Assembly: GCF_018873765.1 (NCBI RefSeq)
Contig: NC_057923.1
Coordinates: 744,001 to 808,000, forward strand
DNA length: 64,000 nucleotides
Source: Telopea speciosissima
Lineage: Eukaryota > Streptophyta > Magnoliopsida > Proteales > Proteaceae
Reading direction: 5' to 3'
Both the position numbers and the translations under genes were made by a program. Of the stretch, positions 52,516-63,712 are shown one piece after another (positions within the stretch are counted from its first letter, which is position 1; each line of letters opens with the position of its first letter). The notes below the pieces were generated by a model that was given only the letters and a program-made list of their open reading frames with translations, was not told the origin of the DNA and ran no database searches.

Positions 52516-52580
52516 CTCAAAATTCCATGCACCTCTCCTTTTCTCTTGGTATTCTAAAACCTCTTTGTTCCGGTAACTTT

Positions 52581-52730
52581 CGGGATCCTCTCCATCAAGT
52601 GATGCACTCAGAAAGTGCCCAATGAGCATCCAACGGTTGGATTGGCTGGGTGCACACCAGGATGTGTGCCAACTAGCCAGCCAGCTTCATTGGACATTCT
52701 TTGGGCAATCTCCTCAATGGAGAGGATCCG
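52581..52730. mobile_element. 150-bp MITE with CGGGATCCTCTCCAT ends
   Basis: Left CGGGATCCTCTCCAT and right ATGGAGAGGATCCG are inverted repeats; the interior holds CCAACGGTTGGAT. No clear target duplication. A related element is at 54481. Confidence 0.65.
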
Positions 52731-53592
52731 TACCCCCAACCCCGTCCATCCGTACCTCCACCCCATCACTGCCACTACGTTTGCCCCCCTATCCCACGCC
52801 CACCTTCTTCCCCAACCCTCTCTGAAACTCATGTCGTTCAACATAGCCACCATGACCATTAATCCTAGCCCTCTCTACTCTTCTCCAAAATCCATCTTCA
52901 AATCTCCTTCCTTTCAACACAATCACCACCACCTCTACCACCATGACTACACTCCCCGTCTCTGCCTCCTCCATCACCTCCTCCTGCCTTCTCTCCTTCT
53001 CTACCACATCTTTCAATTTTTTTTATGAAAAGAAAATTAAAATTATTAATCAAATATTACATCAGTCCAAGCTACCTACTACCGTACTTACACTTTTAGA
53101 TATGTGAGCTCTATTAGCTAGTACATGAGCTGGCTGAGTTAGAGATCTATTAACTTTTTGAAAAACAATAAGATCAAAAAACTTAAAGTACACATTATGT
53201 TGTGCAAAAGATGAAATAGTTTCCATGGCCAACAATGAAAGTTCTCCTTTTACATAAAAAAATCAGGTGCGATAAATCTGTCCAAATAGCTAGGCGCTTG
53301 ATGCCTTGTCCTAAGCAGTTCTGATCCCTTCTTCAATTGCCTTCCCTTCCGCTTCATTTGCAGAATCTACAATATCACATCTTCCGATTATCTAGAGCAT
53401 GAGGATCTCAAGAGTTTGACGTCTAAATAGGAGTTAAATTGTTGTGAAATGGACAAGGAAATTGGGGTGGTGTGATGACCTATTCCCATTAAATAACTGA
53501 TTATCTCCACTGAATACTCTGAACGCATTTAGTGGCGAAGGGACTGCGAACCAATTACAAGGCAAGGAGAATTGTGGGGATGGACTTTTGAT
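52731..53592. other. Unassigned intergenic region
   Basis: Pyrimidine-rich at 52740-53020 (long Ser/Pro/His chance frames), AT-rich after. No gene supported. Confidence 0.3.
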
Positions 53593-53746
53593 CGTATTTG
53601 TTAAGACGTCGCCCAAGTGACCACCTTGTCATCGAGGCGCCTTGGTCGCCAAGGCAGGCATTTTGGTCCAACAGCCTTGTTGGCGTCGCCTTGTGTCCTA
53701 GCTTCCATCCAACACCTTGGGTCGCCTAGACGCCATGACAACTATG
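53593..53746. mobile_element. hAT-type MITE, perfect 8-bp TSD CTTTTGAT
   Basis: 154 bp, left end CGTATTTGTTAAGACG and reverse-complemented right end CATAGTTGTCATGGCG, flanked by CTTTTGAT at 53585-53592 and 53747-53754. Rich in GCGTCGCC/AAGGCG words; same family as the fragment at 8828. Confidence 0.85.
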
Positions 53747-54480
53747 CTTTTGATTATGATAACATGGTGTTAATGGTGGAAAGGATATTATTTCCAGGAT
53801 TTGCATAGAGGGGTGGTTTGAACCCTAGCACCCTTTGCTTATCCCTCCGACTTTGTTGTGCAATGTATTGTGGGTGGTTGGACGTTGGTGGTGGTGTGCT
53901 GATGTTGGTGATCTTTCAAATAGAAATATGTGTCCATCAAACCCGGATCTTTAATTAATAAAATTGATTTAATTATTTATACGTGACGTATTATTGACAG
54001 GTTTTAGTTGTCCTTAAATTTTTTACCTAAAACAAGGTGACTTAGAGGTAAGAATGGTGATCGCCTCAGAAGTGTAATAGCATCGACAAGTTAAGGCTTC
54101 TCCTTTCAATTTGTAATTGCTCCACAGAGCAAGTAATGAAAGAAAGTGGTATGGTTTAACAAGAAGGGCAATTTGATTTACATATGATAAATTCTAACGT
54201 TTTTAGGCCCAAATTAACAGTGTAGGTTTACTTATTAATTATTTTGGAAAATAGAGATGGCATGTGTAAATATCCAAAATTTACAGATGGATCTGTAATT
54301 ATGCGATTTTTATTGAAAAAAGAGTGAAGATTTTTTAGCAAAGGGTAATAAATGATTAGGCAATCATGAGTATACGTAAGTTAATGAAAAATCTATCACC
54401 AGATTTAGTCCTCTACAGTTGGAACAAGATGCATGTCACTGACACCTAACTGGTTAATGTGTGATATGTCATAGTGCCAG

Positions 54481-54660
54481 GGGGATCCAAGGATTGAGCT
54501 CCTCTCCACGGAGCCCAACATGCCCAAGGGGTATCCAGCCGTTGGGGAGTGCCACACACATCCCTAGGCGTGCACCGAGATGTATGCAGCACAACCCAAC
54601 CCTTGGATGCCCCTTGGGCACTCCCTGGATGCTGAGCTCCCTGGAGAGGAGCCAGATCCG
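54481..54660. mobile_element. MITE related to 52581, long inverted repeat
   Basis: Left GGATCCAAGGATTGAGCTCC and right GAGCTCCCTGGAGAGGAGCC to GATCC form an imperfect hairpin over most of the element. No coding content. Confidence 0.6.
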
Positions 54661-55184
54661 AACTAAAAACTGTTTCAAGTTTACATTCTCTTGAAAAATC
54701 TATATGCCCAAAGATAATGCAACACATCCACACCCAAATTTCAGAGACAGCAGTCGACAGAAGATCAGTGAAGAGAATAAATTGATTATAAAAAAAAAGA
54801 TAAAAAAAAAAAAGCAACATCCCACAGTTTTTCATTTATTGCAAGTGAACAGACAAACTTTTCCATTGAATTTTCCTTTCGATACAAGTGAGGTGGTTTC
54901 TGTGTGTAATGTTTTGACATAAAAAATTTTCCTCAAATGTTGAGGTATAAAAAAAATCTGGAAAAAAACCCAATACTGTACAGGATTGAATTATCGGAAG
55001 AGTTATTTCATATTTGGTGGAGAAATAACTTTGTTGGTTGGTTGGACACCTAATTTGAACCAAGCTGCCATCAATTTACAGTTCAACGTTACTGGTGCGG
55101 CTGCCAACAGGATTGAGAGCCTTGAGATGAAATATATGGTGTAGACAATAATAGAAGCTGCCAAATGCTATGTGATAACCAAAA

Positions 55185-55406
55185 TCACGTCAAATTTGGA
55201 ACATTGCGGTGGGTGTCAGCAAATTCTCGAATTATACGCTTGAGTACTCTTCCACCTTTCCCTTGCATATAACCATGGTTACTTCCAACATCACATGTCT
55301 TGCTCTCAAGATAGTCGGAGGCTGCACTGTCCAGGGCCTTAAGCCACATTGGTACTATGGTTTCTGCTTCACCCTGCTTTAGGTACTCAGCTGGTAGAGC
55401 CTGTAC
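55185..55406 (-). CDS. C-terminal exon of an unassigned plant gene
   Basis: After an acceptor GAGATGTTATCAG (ending at 55407) the minus strand reads [64 protein letters not shown] and TGA at 55187-55185. Codon pattern, acceptor and clean stop mark it as a real last exon. I cannot name the family with confidence; an importin/ARM-repeat type protein is one guess. The upstream intron would contain the 2.7-kb hAT insertion. Confidence 0.55.
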   Translation of the reverse strand, partial: VQALPAEYLKQGEAETIVPMWLKALDSAASDYLESKTCDVGSNHGYMQGKGGRVLKRIIREFADTHRNVPNLT

Positions 55407-55966
55407 CTGATAACATCTCAAGGGTCCAGTCAAAACACATAGAATAAGAGAAAACATGTAAGCAGAAATTCTCTTGTTCCTTCATCAATCCCATTTGGGG
55501 GGAAAAAGGGGCAAGAGAGAGAGAGAGAGAGAGACAGAGAAAAGCAAGCCAACAAAGTGCACACAACAGACTTGAAAGTCATAAGTACACCAAACAAGGG
55601 GAAAAAAGAACAGCAATAATGACAAGCGATCTAAGTTTCGACATAGAAAGCCACACTTCAAATGTTTTCTTTTAACCAAACCCAAATAATGACGATCCCA
55701 ATAGCCTCCAAGTCATGAAAGTTCAATCTAATTCCTTCATATTCATCCAACCAAACTTTTCAAAGATCCCCTACCATGTTGCTCCAGCATCCATGAACTC
55801 AAAATTCTGGCTATGAAAGGTTAAACCTAAATGCTACAAGCACCTACCAAAATATGACCAAACAGAATCTCTTTATATCTACCCTGCTATGTGCACTATT
55901 AACTTTGTAAATGGGGATAAATGTTGGGCGAAGAATAACACTATGACAAGGGTACTTCAGGACGCT

Positions 55967-55974
55967 GTTGAGAC
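55967..55974. other. Target duplication GTTGAGAC (left)
   Basis: Repeated exactly at 58714-58721; marks the outer hAT element. Confidence 0.92.
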
Positions 55975-58713
55975 CCTAGTTATTTAATTCGCCGAATTAT
56001 TCGGCCGAACCGAACTATTCCAAATAATACGATTAATTCTTGCCGGATACGATTTAAAAATACAAATTGGAAAAAGTCGCGACTTATTAGAACTATTTAA
56101 AAAAACGTGATATATTTGGCCGAACCGAATTATATACGAATAATTCGGTTAATTAAAAAAACTCAAAAAAAATCCATGAATCCTATAATTCCCATTCCCG
56201 TAATTCCGTAATACGTATTCCATTAGGTTTCACTTTCACACGGTCACACCCCTTTAACCTTTTTACGGTTTTACCATGAGTCCATGAGACTGTGAGAGAG
56301 ACAGAGTCAAAGACGGCTGCGCTCTTCTTCTTCTCCGATTCAGGCCACTGTTGCAAGCAGCAAGCTTGTTCCTTGCAAGGCTGCAACTGCTATCTTTTAC
56401 TCTCGTCTCTCGTGACTCTCGTCCCACATGCCACATCCTATCTATAGATCTACCCGGTTCAGAGATTTCAGTGTCGGGAACACTCCATGTGAACTTCTGA
56501 AGCTATTGATCCTCTGCCCCCTTCTTCTTTTCCGTCTATATTCAGATTTCAGCCAGCGAGACTCTCTTCTCCGTCTGCCTCTGTAAGTATTTTCTCAGCC
56601 TTAGTCAGTGACTCAATGTTATTGATGGGTTTTAATTTTACTTGAAAAATATCTTCTTCCACAATCGAGATCGAGATCCATCGAAGAACTGGAAAAGAAA
56701 TAAAGATAAACGAAAATACAAAATCTTTCTCAAATCCAGACGTGTTTGGAACTTTGGAGTATAGCTGTATGCCTGTATGGGAGCCGTGGGGATAGTAAGA
56801 TTCGCAATAGAGAATTAGAGATAAAAATAGTTACTAAGAAAGAGACTTCTTTTGACAAAAAAAATAAAAATAAAATAACTACTACAATACTTTCTACTCT
56901 CTAATCTCTGTAGGAGAAATTTTAGAATGACAGAATGACATTCTCTTTTTCTAATTTGTGTGTGTGTGAACAAAATATCTTCTTCAATTTTAGAATGACA
57001 GAATTATGATTATTCTTTTTTTTTTTTTAATTTGTGTGTGTGTCATGTGAAGCCGTGAAGGTAACTTAGAGCCTTAGAGGTAGTTATTGTATTGAGAGAG
57101 TTCCACCTGTGAATTCTCCTATGAGACCATGAATCATGGAAAATAGAGGAGCTCCCTTTGAGTTAATAATTGTTTTATAAATGGATGAATGGTACCCCAT
57201 CCCTAGTTAGCAAATTCGGATTCGGGAATTATTCGAATAAACAATTATTCGGAATGATTCGTTTTGTTAATTTAAGTTTTCGGTCAAAAAAGAGAATTCA
57301 TTCTGTCATTCTAAAATTTCTCCTACAGAGATTAGAGACTAGAGAGTATTGTAATAGTTATTTTATTTTATTTTTTTTTGTCAAAAGAAGTCTCTTTCTT
57401 AGTAACTATTTTTATCTTTAATTCTCTATTGCGAATCTTACATGGCTCCCATACAGGCATACAGCTATACTCCAAAGTTCCAAACACGTTGGATTTGAGA
57501 AAGATTTCGTATTTTCGTTTATCTTTATTTCTTTTCCAGTTCTTCGATGGATCTCGATCTCGATCTCGATTGTGGAAGAAGATATTTTTCAAGTAAAATT
57601 AAAACCCATCAATAACATTGAGTCACTGACTAAGGCTGAGAAAATACTTACAGAGGCAGACGGAGAAGAGAGTCTCGCTGGCTGAAATCTGAATATAGAC
57701 GGAAAAGAAGAAGGGGGCAGAGGATCAATAGCTTCAGAAGTTCACATGGAGTGTTCCCGATGCTGAAATCTCTGAACCGGGTAGATCTATAGATAGGATG
57801 TGGCATGTGGGACGAGAGTCACGAGAGACGAGAGTACAAGATAGCAGTTGCAGCCTTGCAAGTAACAAGCTTGCGGCTTGCAGCGGTGGCCTGAATTGGA
57901 GAAGAAGAAGAGCACAGCCGTCTTTGAGTCTTTGACTCTGTCTCTCTCACAGTCTCATGGAGTCATGGACTCATGGTAAAACCGTAAAAAGGTTAAAGGG
58001 GTGTGACTGTGTGAAAGTGAAACCTAACAGAATACGTATAACGGAATTACGGGAATGGGAATTATGGGATTCATGGATTTTTTTTGAGTTTTTTTAATTA
58101 ACCGAATTATTCGTATATAATTTGGTTTGGCCGAATATATCGTGTTTTTTTAAATAGTTCTAATAAGTCGCGACTTTTTTCGATTTGTATTTTTAAATCG
58201 TATCCGGCAAGAATTAATCGTATTATTCGGAATAGTTCGGTTCGGCCGAATTATTCGCGAATAATTCGGCGAATTAAATAACTAGGACCCCATTTGGTGC
58301 CATGCAGGAATATTACACTTGCATGGATGATGGAATTAGGTAGATGAAATGTTATGATTTTGATTTTTGTTATGCTTTAGACCATTGTAATTCTTGTTAT
58401 GCTTTTATGGATGATGGAATTAGTTGAGTATAAATGCTTGTATTCCCAATTTTATGTTACTTGTATTTAATGTAGGTATGTTAATTGATTGATAATGTTA
58501 AACAGATACTATAAATATTTAAAATAACGTCCGAATTTTTTGCCCGACTTTTATTTTGGTAAACGAATAATTCCCGAATCCGAATCCGAATCCGAATCCG
58601 AATCAGAATTTTATTATGTCCGCTTTTTTGACCGAAATCTTAAATTAACAAAACGAATCATTCCGAATAATTCTTTATTCGAATAATTTTCGAATCCGAA
58701 TTTGCTAACTAGG
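55975..58713 (+). mobile_element. Outer hAT-type element with a nested sister copy
   Basis: Begins CCTAGTTATTTAATTCGCC, ends GAATTTGCTAACTAGG, with perfect 8-bp duplications GTTGAGAC. The arm carries a stretch resembling a leader exon ending TCTGCCTCTGTAAGT (56570-56588), but no transposase. Contains the inner element 57202-58286; without it the outer copy is about 1.65 kb. GAATCCGAATCC hexamer repeats lie at 58576-58606. Confidence 0.85.
57202..58286 (-). mobile_element. Inner hAT-type element, same family, opposite orientation
   Basis: Begins CCTAGTTAGCAAATTCGG (the inverted right end of the outer copy) and ends GGCGAATTAAATAACTAGG (the inverted left end). Flanks ACCCCATC and ACCCCATT agree at seven of eight bases. 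1,085 bp, with an internal deletion relative to the outer copy. Together the two copies form inverted arms of about 0.9 kb (55975-56880 against 57360-58286). Confidence 0.85.
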
Positions 58714-58739
58714 GTTGAGACAGCTAAAAATAAATAGGT

Positions 58740-58854
58740 TATCCAGGAATCTTCCAGATAGCAGCTTTGTCAGCATATCAGAAGGGCTCAACATGTTGGC
58801 TCGCAAAAGAAGTCCTCCCTTCTGGGATTTTAGTGACAGGAAAGCTTGGAAGCT
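58740..58854 (-). CDS. Candidate penultimate exon of the unassigned gene
   Basis: A minus-strand open frame reads SFQAFLSLKSQKGGLLLRAN, MLSPSDMLTKLLSGRF. It looks protein-coding and sits just beyond the hAT element from the last exon at 55185, on the same strand. Splice sites are not clear, so the limits are open. Confidence 0.3.
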
Positions 58855-59106
58855 TCAATGGCTGCAGTAACAAAATTCTAATACATTGGGGCATGCAGCT
58901 GACTCAGTAAAAATGTTGCAGTGGACAGAAAAATGAACATGTAGCAGACGTGCAAAACTGAAGGTCCTCTATCTGATGGATGGACCATCTTGGCCATATC
59001 ATCCTCAATGTGGCTGGAATAGGAACGTTCCTAGTAAAGAAATCAAAGTGGACCACCTTTGGGAGAATGTTGGGTAGTTCCCTGAGTTACTTTAAAGTTA
59101 GCTAGC

Positions 59107-59215
59107 CTATAAAAAAGGCCGTACCCAGTGCACAAGGCTCCCGCGTTTAGCAGGGTCTGGGGAGGGTCAAATGTTCGCAGCCTTACCCCTGTTTCCAGGA
59201 CTTCAATCTGTGACC
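59107..59215 (+). mobile_element. SINE fragment (Au-like)
   Basis: GTACCCAGTGCACAAGGCTC, CCCGCG, CAGGGTCTGGGGAGGGTC and CAGCCTTACCCC are the same boxes as at 13908. The 5' part is missing. Confidence 0.7.
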
Positions 59216-60224
59216 AAGTGTTCAGCAAGTGAGCACTTGACCAACACAGCATGACATCCATGAAACATGAAGCATGTATTCTTCAATCTGAAAACTGCAA
59301 ATATTTGACACCCTTGTAACAATTCTCTTGGACAAATAGATAGTCAACCTAGATGATTCTGACCATTTGATAATAATATTTCATTTTCATAAAGATAAAA
59401 ATGAACTCTTCTAAGATTCAACCCGAGTGCCGCCACCTTCCCTGTATGAGATGCCCCCCTTCCCTGAGTGCTGCCGCCATGGCTGGCCTCCCTGGTATGG
59501 TGCCTCCCTCCACCCAATCCCATTGCTACCTCTGGTCCCTTTGGTCCTACTGCCTCTTCTCCCCTACCTGGTCCTTCCGCCTTCCTCTCCCCTCCTCTGA
59601 GAGTGATGACTTGGGAGTTCTCTCTTTTCTCAAGCTCCCTCAAATACTAGCGAAGGTCTGCCCCTTCACTTCGTCTCGCCAACTTTGGTCGGATCCTCCA
59701 AGGTTGCTAGTGCCCAACTGGGTTATTGGACAAGGAAGCTTCAAAATAGTAGAACTCTCTGGTTGGGCACTTCATTGGCAACCATCCTCCATTCAACATT
59801 GTTAAGATCTCTTTGACTAAACAATGGAAGATTCATGGAACCATTGATACTTGATGGATACTGGTTTCTTCATCATCAAATTCACCAACAAGGAAGACAA
59901 AATTCGTGCATTGGAAGGTGGCCCTTGGCAAGTTGGTAGAAAACCGATCATCTTCCGGTAATGGGATTGGTACCTGCAAATTGCATTGGGTAGATCTCAG
60001 TACCATTCCCTTCTAGATCACCTTACCAGGGCTCTCGTTTCATTTTTGGTGTGAAGCTGGGCTCAATATTGTTGGGTTGGTCATTGGGAAACCCTTGTAC
60101 TCTGTTGGCCGAACCAAGATCATGGACAGGCTAGCTTTCGCCAGGATTTGCGTCGAAGTTCCTGCTGAAGAATCCCCATCGAGCTCCATTACTATTGCAG
60201 ATGATGAGGGTTACTCCTACGTTC

Positions 60225-60229
60225 AGTCT
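60225..60229. other. TSD AGTCT of TRIM (left)
   Basis: Repeated at 60604-60608 immediately after the second LTR. Confidence 0.9.
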
Positions 60230-60374
60230 TGTAGGATTAAGCGCTTGCCAATCCCCCAAAAGACGCCTTGTGAGGGAAGGTGCAACTTTAATTCCTTATT
60301 GCACACTAGCCAGCGTGCATCGCTCCCTCGCCCGAGCTGGGATCTGGGCAGGGCATTTTGGGTCACTCCCAACA
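60230..60374 (-). repeat. TRIM LTR (3' LTR on minus strand)
   Basis: Starts TGTAGGATTAAGCGC and ends CTCCCAACA on the plus strand. At three of the five differences it has TG where the other LTR has CG. Confidence 0.95.
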
Positions 60375-60458
60375 ATCCCCCCCCAAATGCCGCCCAATAA
60401 CAGAGCACCCATGGCACCGGGGAGACTCGAACTCGCGACCACCTGCTCTGATACGAAT

Positions 60459-60603
60459 TGTAGGATTAAGCGCTTGCCAATCCCCCAAAAGACGCATTGC
60501 GAGGGAAGGTGCAACTTTAATTCCTTATTGCACACTAGCCAGCGCGCATCGCTCCCTCGCCCGAGCCGGGATCTGGGCAGGGCATTTTGGGTCACCCCCA
60601 ACA
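60459..60603 (-). repeat. TRIM LTR (5' LTR on minus strand)
   Basis: Same ends as the partner LTR; retains CpG at the sites that are TpG in the other copy. Confidence 0.95.
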
Positions 60604-60788
60604 AGTCTGTCCAATATGAATGGCTTCCTCCTCATTGCTAGGTATTCAAGGTATTCGGCCAGGATACCAAATCCTGCTCCCCTAAGCCCTGCCCCCCCCT
60701 CTTCTTCACCACAACACTCTCTACCCCCTCCCCCTTCTTCTATAACCCTCCCTGACCCTTCCGCCTCTTTTCCACTTCATTCCCTTAT

Positions 60789-61115
60789 GTTGGAATATGT
60801 AATCCAGAATACCGTGGGGGTATGCTGGTCCTTTTGGGGTTAGTTTATTTATTATGTTATTAGTTTATGACGGCTATGTGGGTTTTAGTCCCACATCGCC
60901 TTGTTTAGTCTATTTGTAATTTCCCCTCTATTATAAATAGAGGGGCTTAGCTATCAATTAGTTCATTCAAGTATTTTACAACTTTCATCTTCTCTTCTCT
61001 TTTCTTCTCTCTAGAGTTACTGGTTACAGATCCTAGGTTTTCTACACCTTAGTTGCAGCTGGTGTAGAAGTCACCGTCGTAGGGTTAACCGCCAACACGA
61101 AATGTAGACATCTGG
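60789..61115 (+). mobile_element. Probable solo LTR
   Basis: Starts TGTTGGAATATGTAATCC, has TAGTCCCACATCGCC, a TATA box (CTATTATAAATAGAGG at 60928-60943) and a CT-rich leader, like plant copia LTRs. It lies within the Pro-rich LINE sequence. The right end (about GAAATGTAGACA) is approximate and no target duplication was found. Confidence 0.5.
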
Positions 61116-62040
61116 GTCTCCTCGCGGTCATGCAGCTGTCCTCCCTTCCCTACCGCCGGTCCATTGCCCTAGGACTGATGGCAGCAACAAGTTCTCTCCC
61201 TACAATCCCTTAACGTCAGTCTCCCTGTCGTTACCAGGGTTTCCCTTCTCCCGAGGTGCTGGCAGTCCCTGTAGCTGGCATCCCCTACCCAGGTTGTCCC
61301 TCAAATGGTCGCCATCTTCTACTAGGCGGCTAGGCCCCTCTCTTAGCTCGTCACCTCCTCCAACAGATCGCTTAAGAAGATCATTGCCCACTCCCCAGTA
61401 GCCCATATGAATTTGGTGACTATTGGTATGTCTAGTCAGGCAGCGGCCGTTAGGTCACCTATTTTGAGTTATGGACACACAAGGCCAAAACATGTGTGCC
61501 AGGCATGAAACCCGATCTCTCCACCCACCGTCCTTGCACAAGCTTTTAGCTTACTTATAAGTAGTTGAATTCAATCAAATGCAATTTATTGATGTATATA
61601 TCTATGAAATTTCATCTTTTAAGAATGAGGCAGGCAGCCCTACCTAGTTCCCTCCCTTCTTCTGCGTCTTTGACACCCTCCTTCATTGCCTCACCCTTCG
61701 CGTACTTTGAAATACTCCATATCTCGCTCTGTTGTTCCCTCCTCCCCTCTACCTATCCCAAATATCGAGGTAGGGCTCCTCACGGTCTTGTCTAGTACAC
61801 TTTACCGCCCTTTACTCTCTGTTTGGCCTACTTCTCTTTTTAGGCCTACAACCCTTCAAAGCCCTCCAGCTACTCAAGGTTGTGTCCCTAGCCCATCTCT
61901 ATCGGGCCACCTTATCAACGTGGCCCATCTGGCCGTGCCCCATTTAGTGCCTCTGGTGTGGCCCAGTCCCGCCCCTTTGGCCCTACCACCAACCTTTTTT
62001 TTTTGGGTGAATAAGAAATTCAATACCAAGGAGGAAAAAA
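61116..62040 (+). other. Unassigned, probably LINE-derived Pro/Ser-rich sequence
   Basis: Pyrimidine-rich (CCTCCC, CCTACC) sequence continuing the character of the LINE ORF1 tail. No clean domain. Confidence 0.3.
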
Positions 62041-62099
62041 AGAATTATAGGGGCCTTGAAGGTGAGCAACAAAACAAAAAATAAGAAACCCAAGCCTCA

Positions 62100-62562
62100 G
62101 CTTTGAGGGCTAGAGGAAACAAGGGAGACAGAAGAGAGACCCCAGGAGCCTGTTCCTTGGGGTATCACTGCAAGAAGAGGGACGGGCTGATGATAACTTC
62201 ACCTTAATATCAAAGGAAATGGAATCCCAAATTTGCTGGTAAGATCTAGAATTGGAGGTCCATTTCCTGATATTGCGCTCCATCCAAATATGGTTCAAAG
62301 TTGCACAAAAAGCTAGCTTTCCAATAGTATCACATAATGAGCGGCCAGCAAAAGTCATGTCGATCCAAATCCATTCACAGGAGAAAGGAAGAATTCTTCT
62401 AGAGGCTGGCCAACACTTTAGTAAGATGCCTTTCCAGATCACTGCCGTTGTAGGACACTCAAAGAATAGGTGATCAGTGTCTTCCACATTGTTCCAAAAG
62501 AGGCAGCAATAGGGGGAGACAGGGATGTGGCGATGCAGAAGGAAGTTAGATGTGTATAGAGT
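62100..62562 (-). pseudogene. LINE RT zinc-binding (zf-RVT) C-terminal fragment
   Basis: The minus strand reads SNFLLHRHIPVSPYCCLFWN, then DTDHLFFECPTTAVIWKGIL and LNHIWMERNIRKWTS: the zf-RVT domain at the C-terminal end of plant L1 polyproteins. The RT core is not adjacent, and the copia LTR at 62563 cuts it on the upstream side. Confidence 0.85.
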
Positions 62563-62836
62563 TGTAATAAGGGTAGTTCTGGTACTAGTCTTGTTACTAG
62601 TTACCTTATTATGTAATTCTGTATTTTCTTCTTTTTTACCTTTTACCTCCCTAGGGAGTGAGTTGTAATACTTTAATTTATGACTTTGAAGTAATATAGA
62701 TGTGTGGAGATCTCACTCACACACACAACCATTACAACCGAAATATTACTCTTCCATTCTCTTGCTCTCTTCTTCTTCTCTTCCTCTCCACCATCTTCCT
62801 CCTCTTCTCTTACCTACATCCTTAAACTAAAATCCA
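62563..62836 (+). mobile_element. 5' LTR of a Ty1/copia element
   Basis: Begins TGTAATAAGGGTAGTTCTGG directly after LINE sequence and ends shortly before the primer site. About 274 bp with a CT-rich 3' half. The partner LTR is outside the window, so the limits cannot be checked by comparison. Confidence 0.65.
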
Positions 62837-62839
62837 ACT

Positions 62840-62852
62840 TGGTATCAGAGCC
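62840..62852 (+). other. Primer binding site (tRNA-iMet)
   Basis: TGGTATCAGAGCC just after the LTR; places the element on the plus strand. Confidence 0.88.
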
Positions 62853-63712
62853 AAAGGTTTGAGAGTCGTATCATCTCTATTTTCCTCATCTTTTTCCCTC
62901 TCTTTGAGATCCTAGAACTCAAGGGATTTCAAAGAAGAGGTTCCTATGTAAATCCTTTGCAAAAGAGGTATGAAGTAGGTTCTCTATAACCTATTTAGGT
63001 GATTGAGGATGATTCTTGAGCTACTTTGGAGCTCCATTGAAGCTGTTTTGAAGTGAACCAAACAGCAGTTAGGGTTTCCGCCAGCTCAAGAGTAAAGGCC
63101 ATGTTTCTCTCATTCTCGGCATGTTTTTGGAGCTTGGAATAGCTCAACAGAATCGTATAAGGGTCCTCTATATGCTCCAAGTGTGCCTCCTTGATGAATG
63201 AAGGTACTGTCCAAGCATAGCTCAGTTTTGTGGATCTGCTCTTCTGCCCAGATTTCCGCCAGTTGCAGGTTGAATCCATGGATCAGGTCCATTTCAGCAT
63301 GGGTTTGGCTGTTGGACCAGCCCACTAGGATCGTATAAGGACCCTAGTTATAGTCTTCGTGTTCTCCTTTGATGGATGAGACTCCTCTTTGAGTTCTACT
63401 CAGTTTCGTGGTGTTGTTCTCTGCCCAGGTAAACCCGATAATGCTGCATTTTCCTTGTTCTTGCATTTAGGGTATATTGGACCTCTTGTTTGATTGAAAA
63501 GTGATGATGAATATCTGCATTTGAAATATTGGGGCTTGTTTAAGCTGTTTTATCTCTTGAAGAGTGTGGGAGTGAAGCTTTGTTGTGCTGGAATCTTTGT
63601 CTTTAAGCTGGCAGCTCTGTTTTTGTGTGTTGGGATAATTTCCTTGGGTTGAGTGTGCACTCCCCTTGCTGGTTGTTACCTGTTTATGGTCAAGTACTCT
63701 TTCCCATACACT
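62853..63712 (+). other. Copia leader with degenerate tandem repeat
   Basis: The 860-bp untranslated leader contains two diverged units (about 63080-63250 and 63260-63430), each with GATCGTATAAGG-like and CAGTTTYGTGG...CTCTGCCCAG words. No frame supported. Confidence 0.5.

Larger units (their letters stand above)
60230..60603 (-). mobile_element. Complete TRIM retrotransposon, 374 bp
   Basis: Two 145-bp LTRs (60230-60374, 60459-60603), TG...CA ends, separated by 84 bp. On the minus strand the first LTR is followed by a primer site (TCGTATCAGAGC, one mismatch to the iMet site) and the last is preceded by a polypurine tract (TTTGGGGGGGGAT). Perfect 5-bp duplication AGTCT. No coding capacity; needs proteins from another LTR element. 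The LTRs differ at five of 145 positions. Confidence 0.95.
59430..60780 (+). pseudogene. LINE ORF1 (DUF4283/zinc-knuckle) fragment, split by a TRIM
   Basis: In shifting frames it reads FFIIKFTNKEDKIRALEGGP, WQVGRKPIIFR, LNIVGLVIGKPLYSVGRTKI, MDRLAFARICVEVP (the DUF4283 domain of plant L1 ORF1), and after the TRIM VQYEWLPPHC and VFGQDTKSC, the start of the CCHC knuckle, then a Pro-rich tail. With one copy of the duplication the frame runs straight across the TRIM (VQS then VQYEWL). Several stops and frameshifts; dead. Confidence 0.8.

Noticed and set aside
54704..54922. Lys-rich small protein frames
   Set aside because: They arise from A-runs in AT-rich DNA and lack any domain or splice context.
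55975..58713. Chance long inverted repeat or assembly artefact
   Set aside because: Two independent sets of target duplications explain the structure as nested insertions, though long reads should confirm it.
60375..60458. Possible tRNA gene (GACTCGAACTCGCGACC)
   Set aside because: It is the interior and primer site region of the TRIM; no cloverleaf or matching stems were found.
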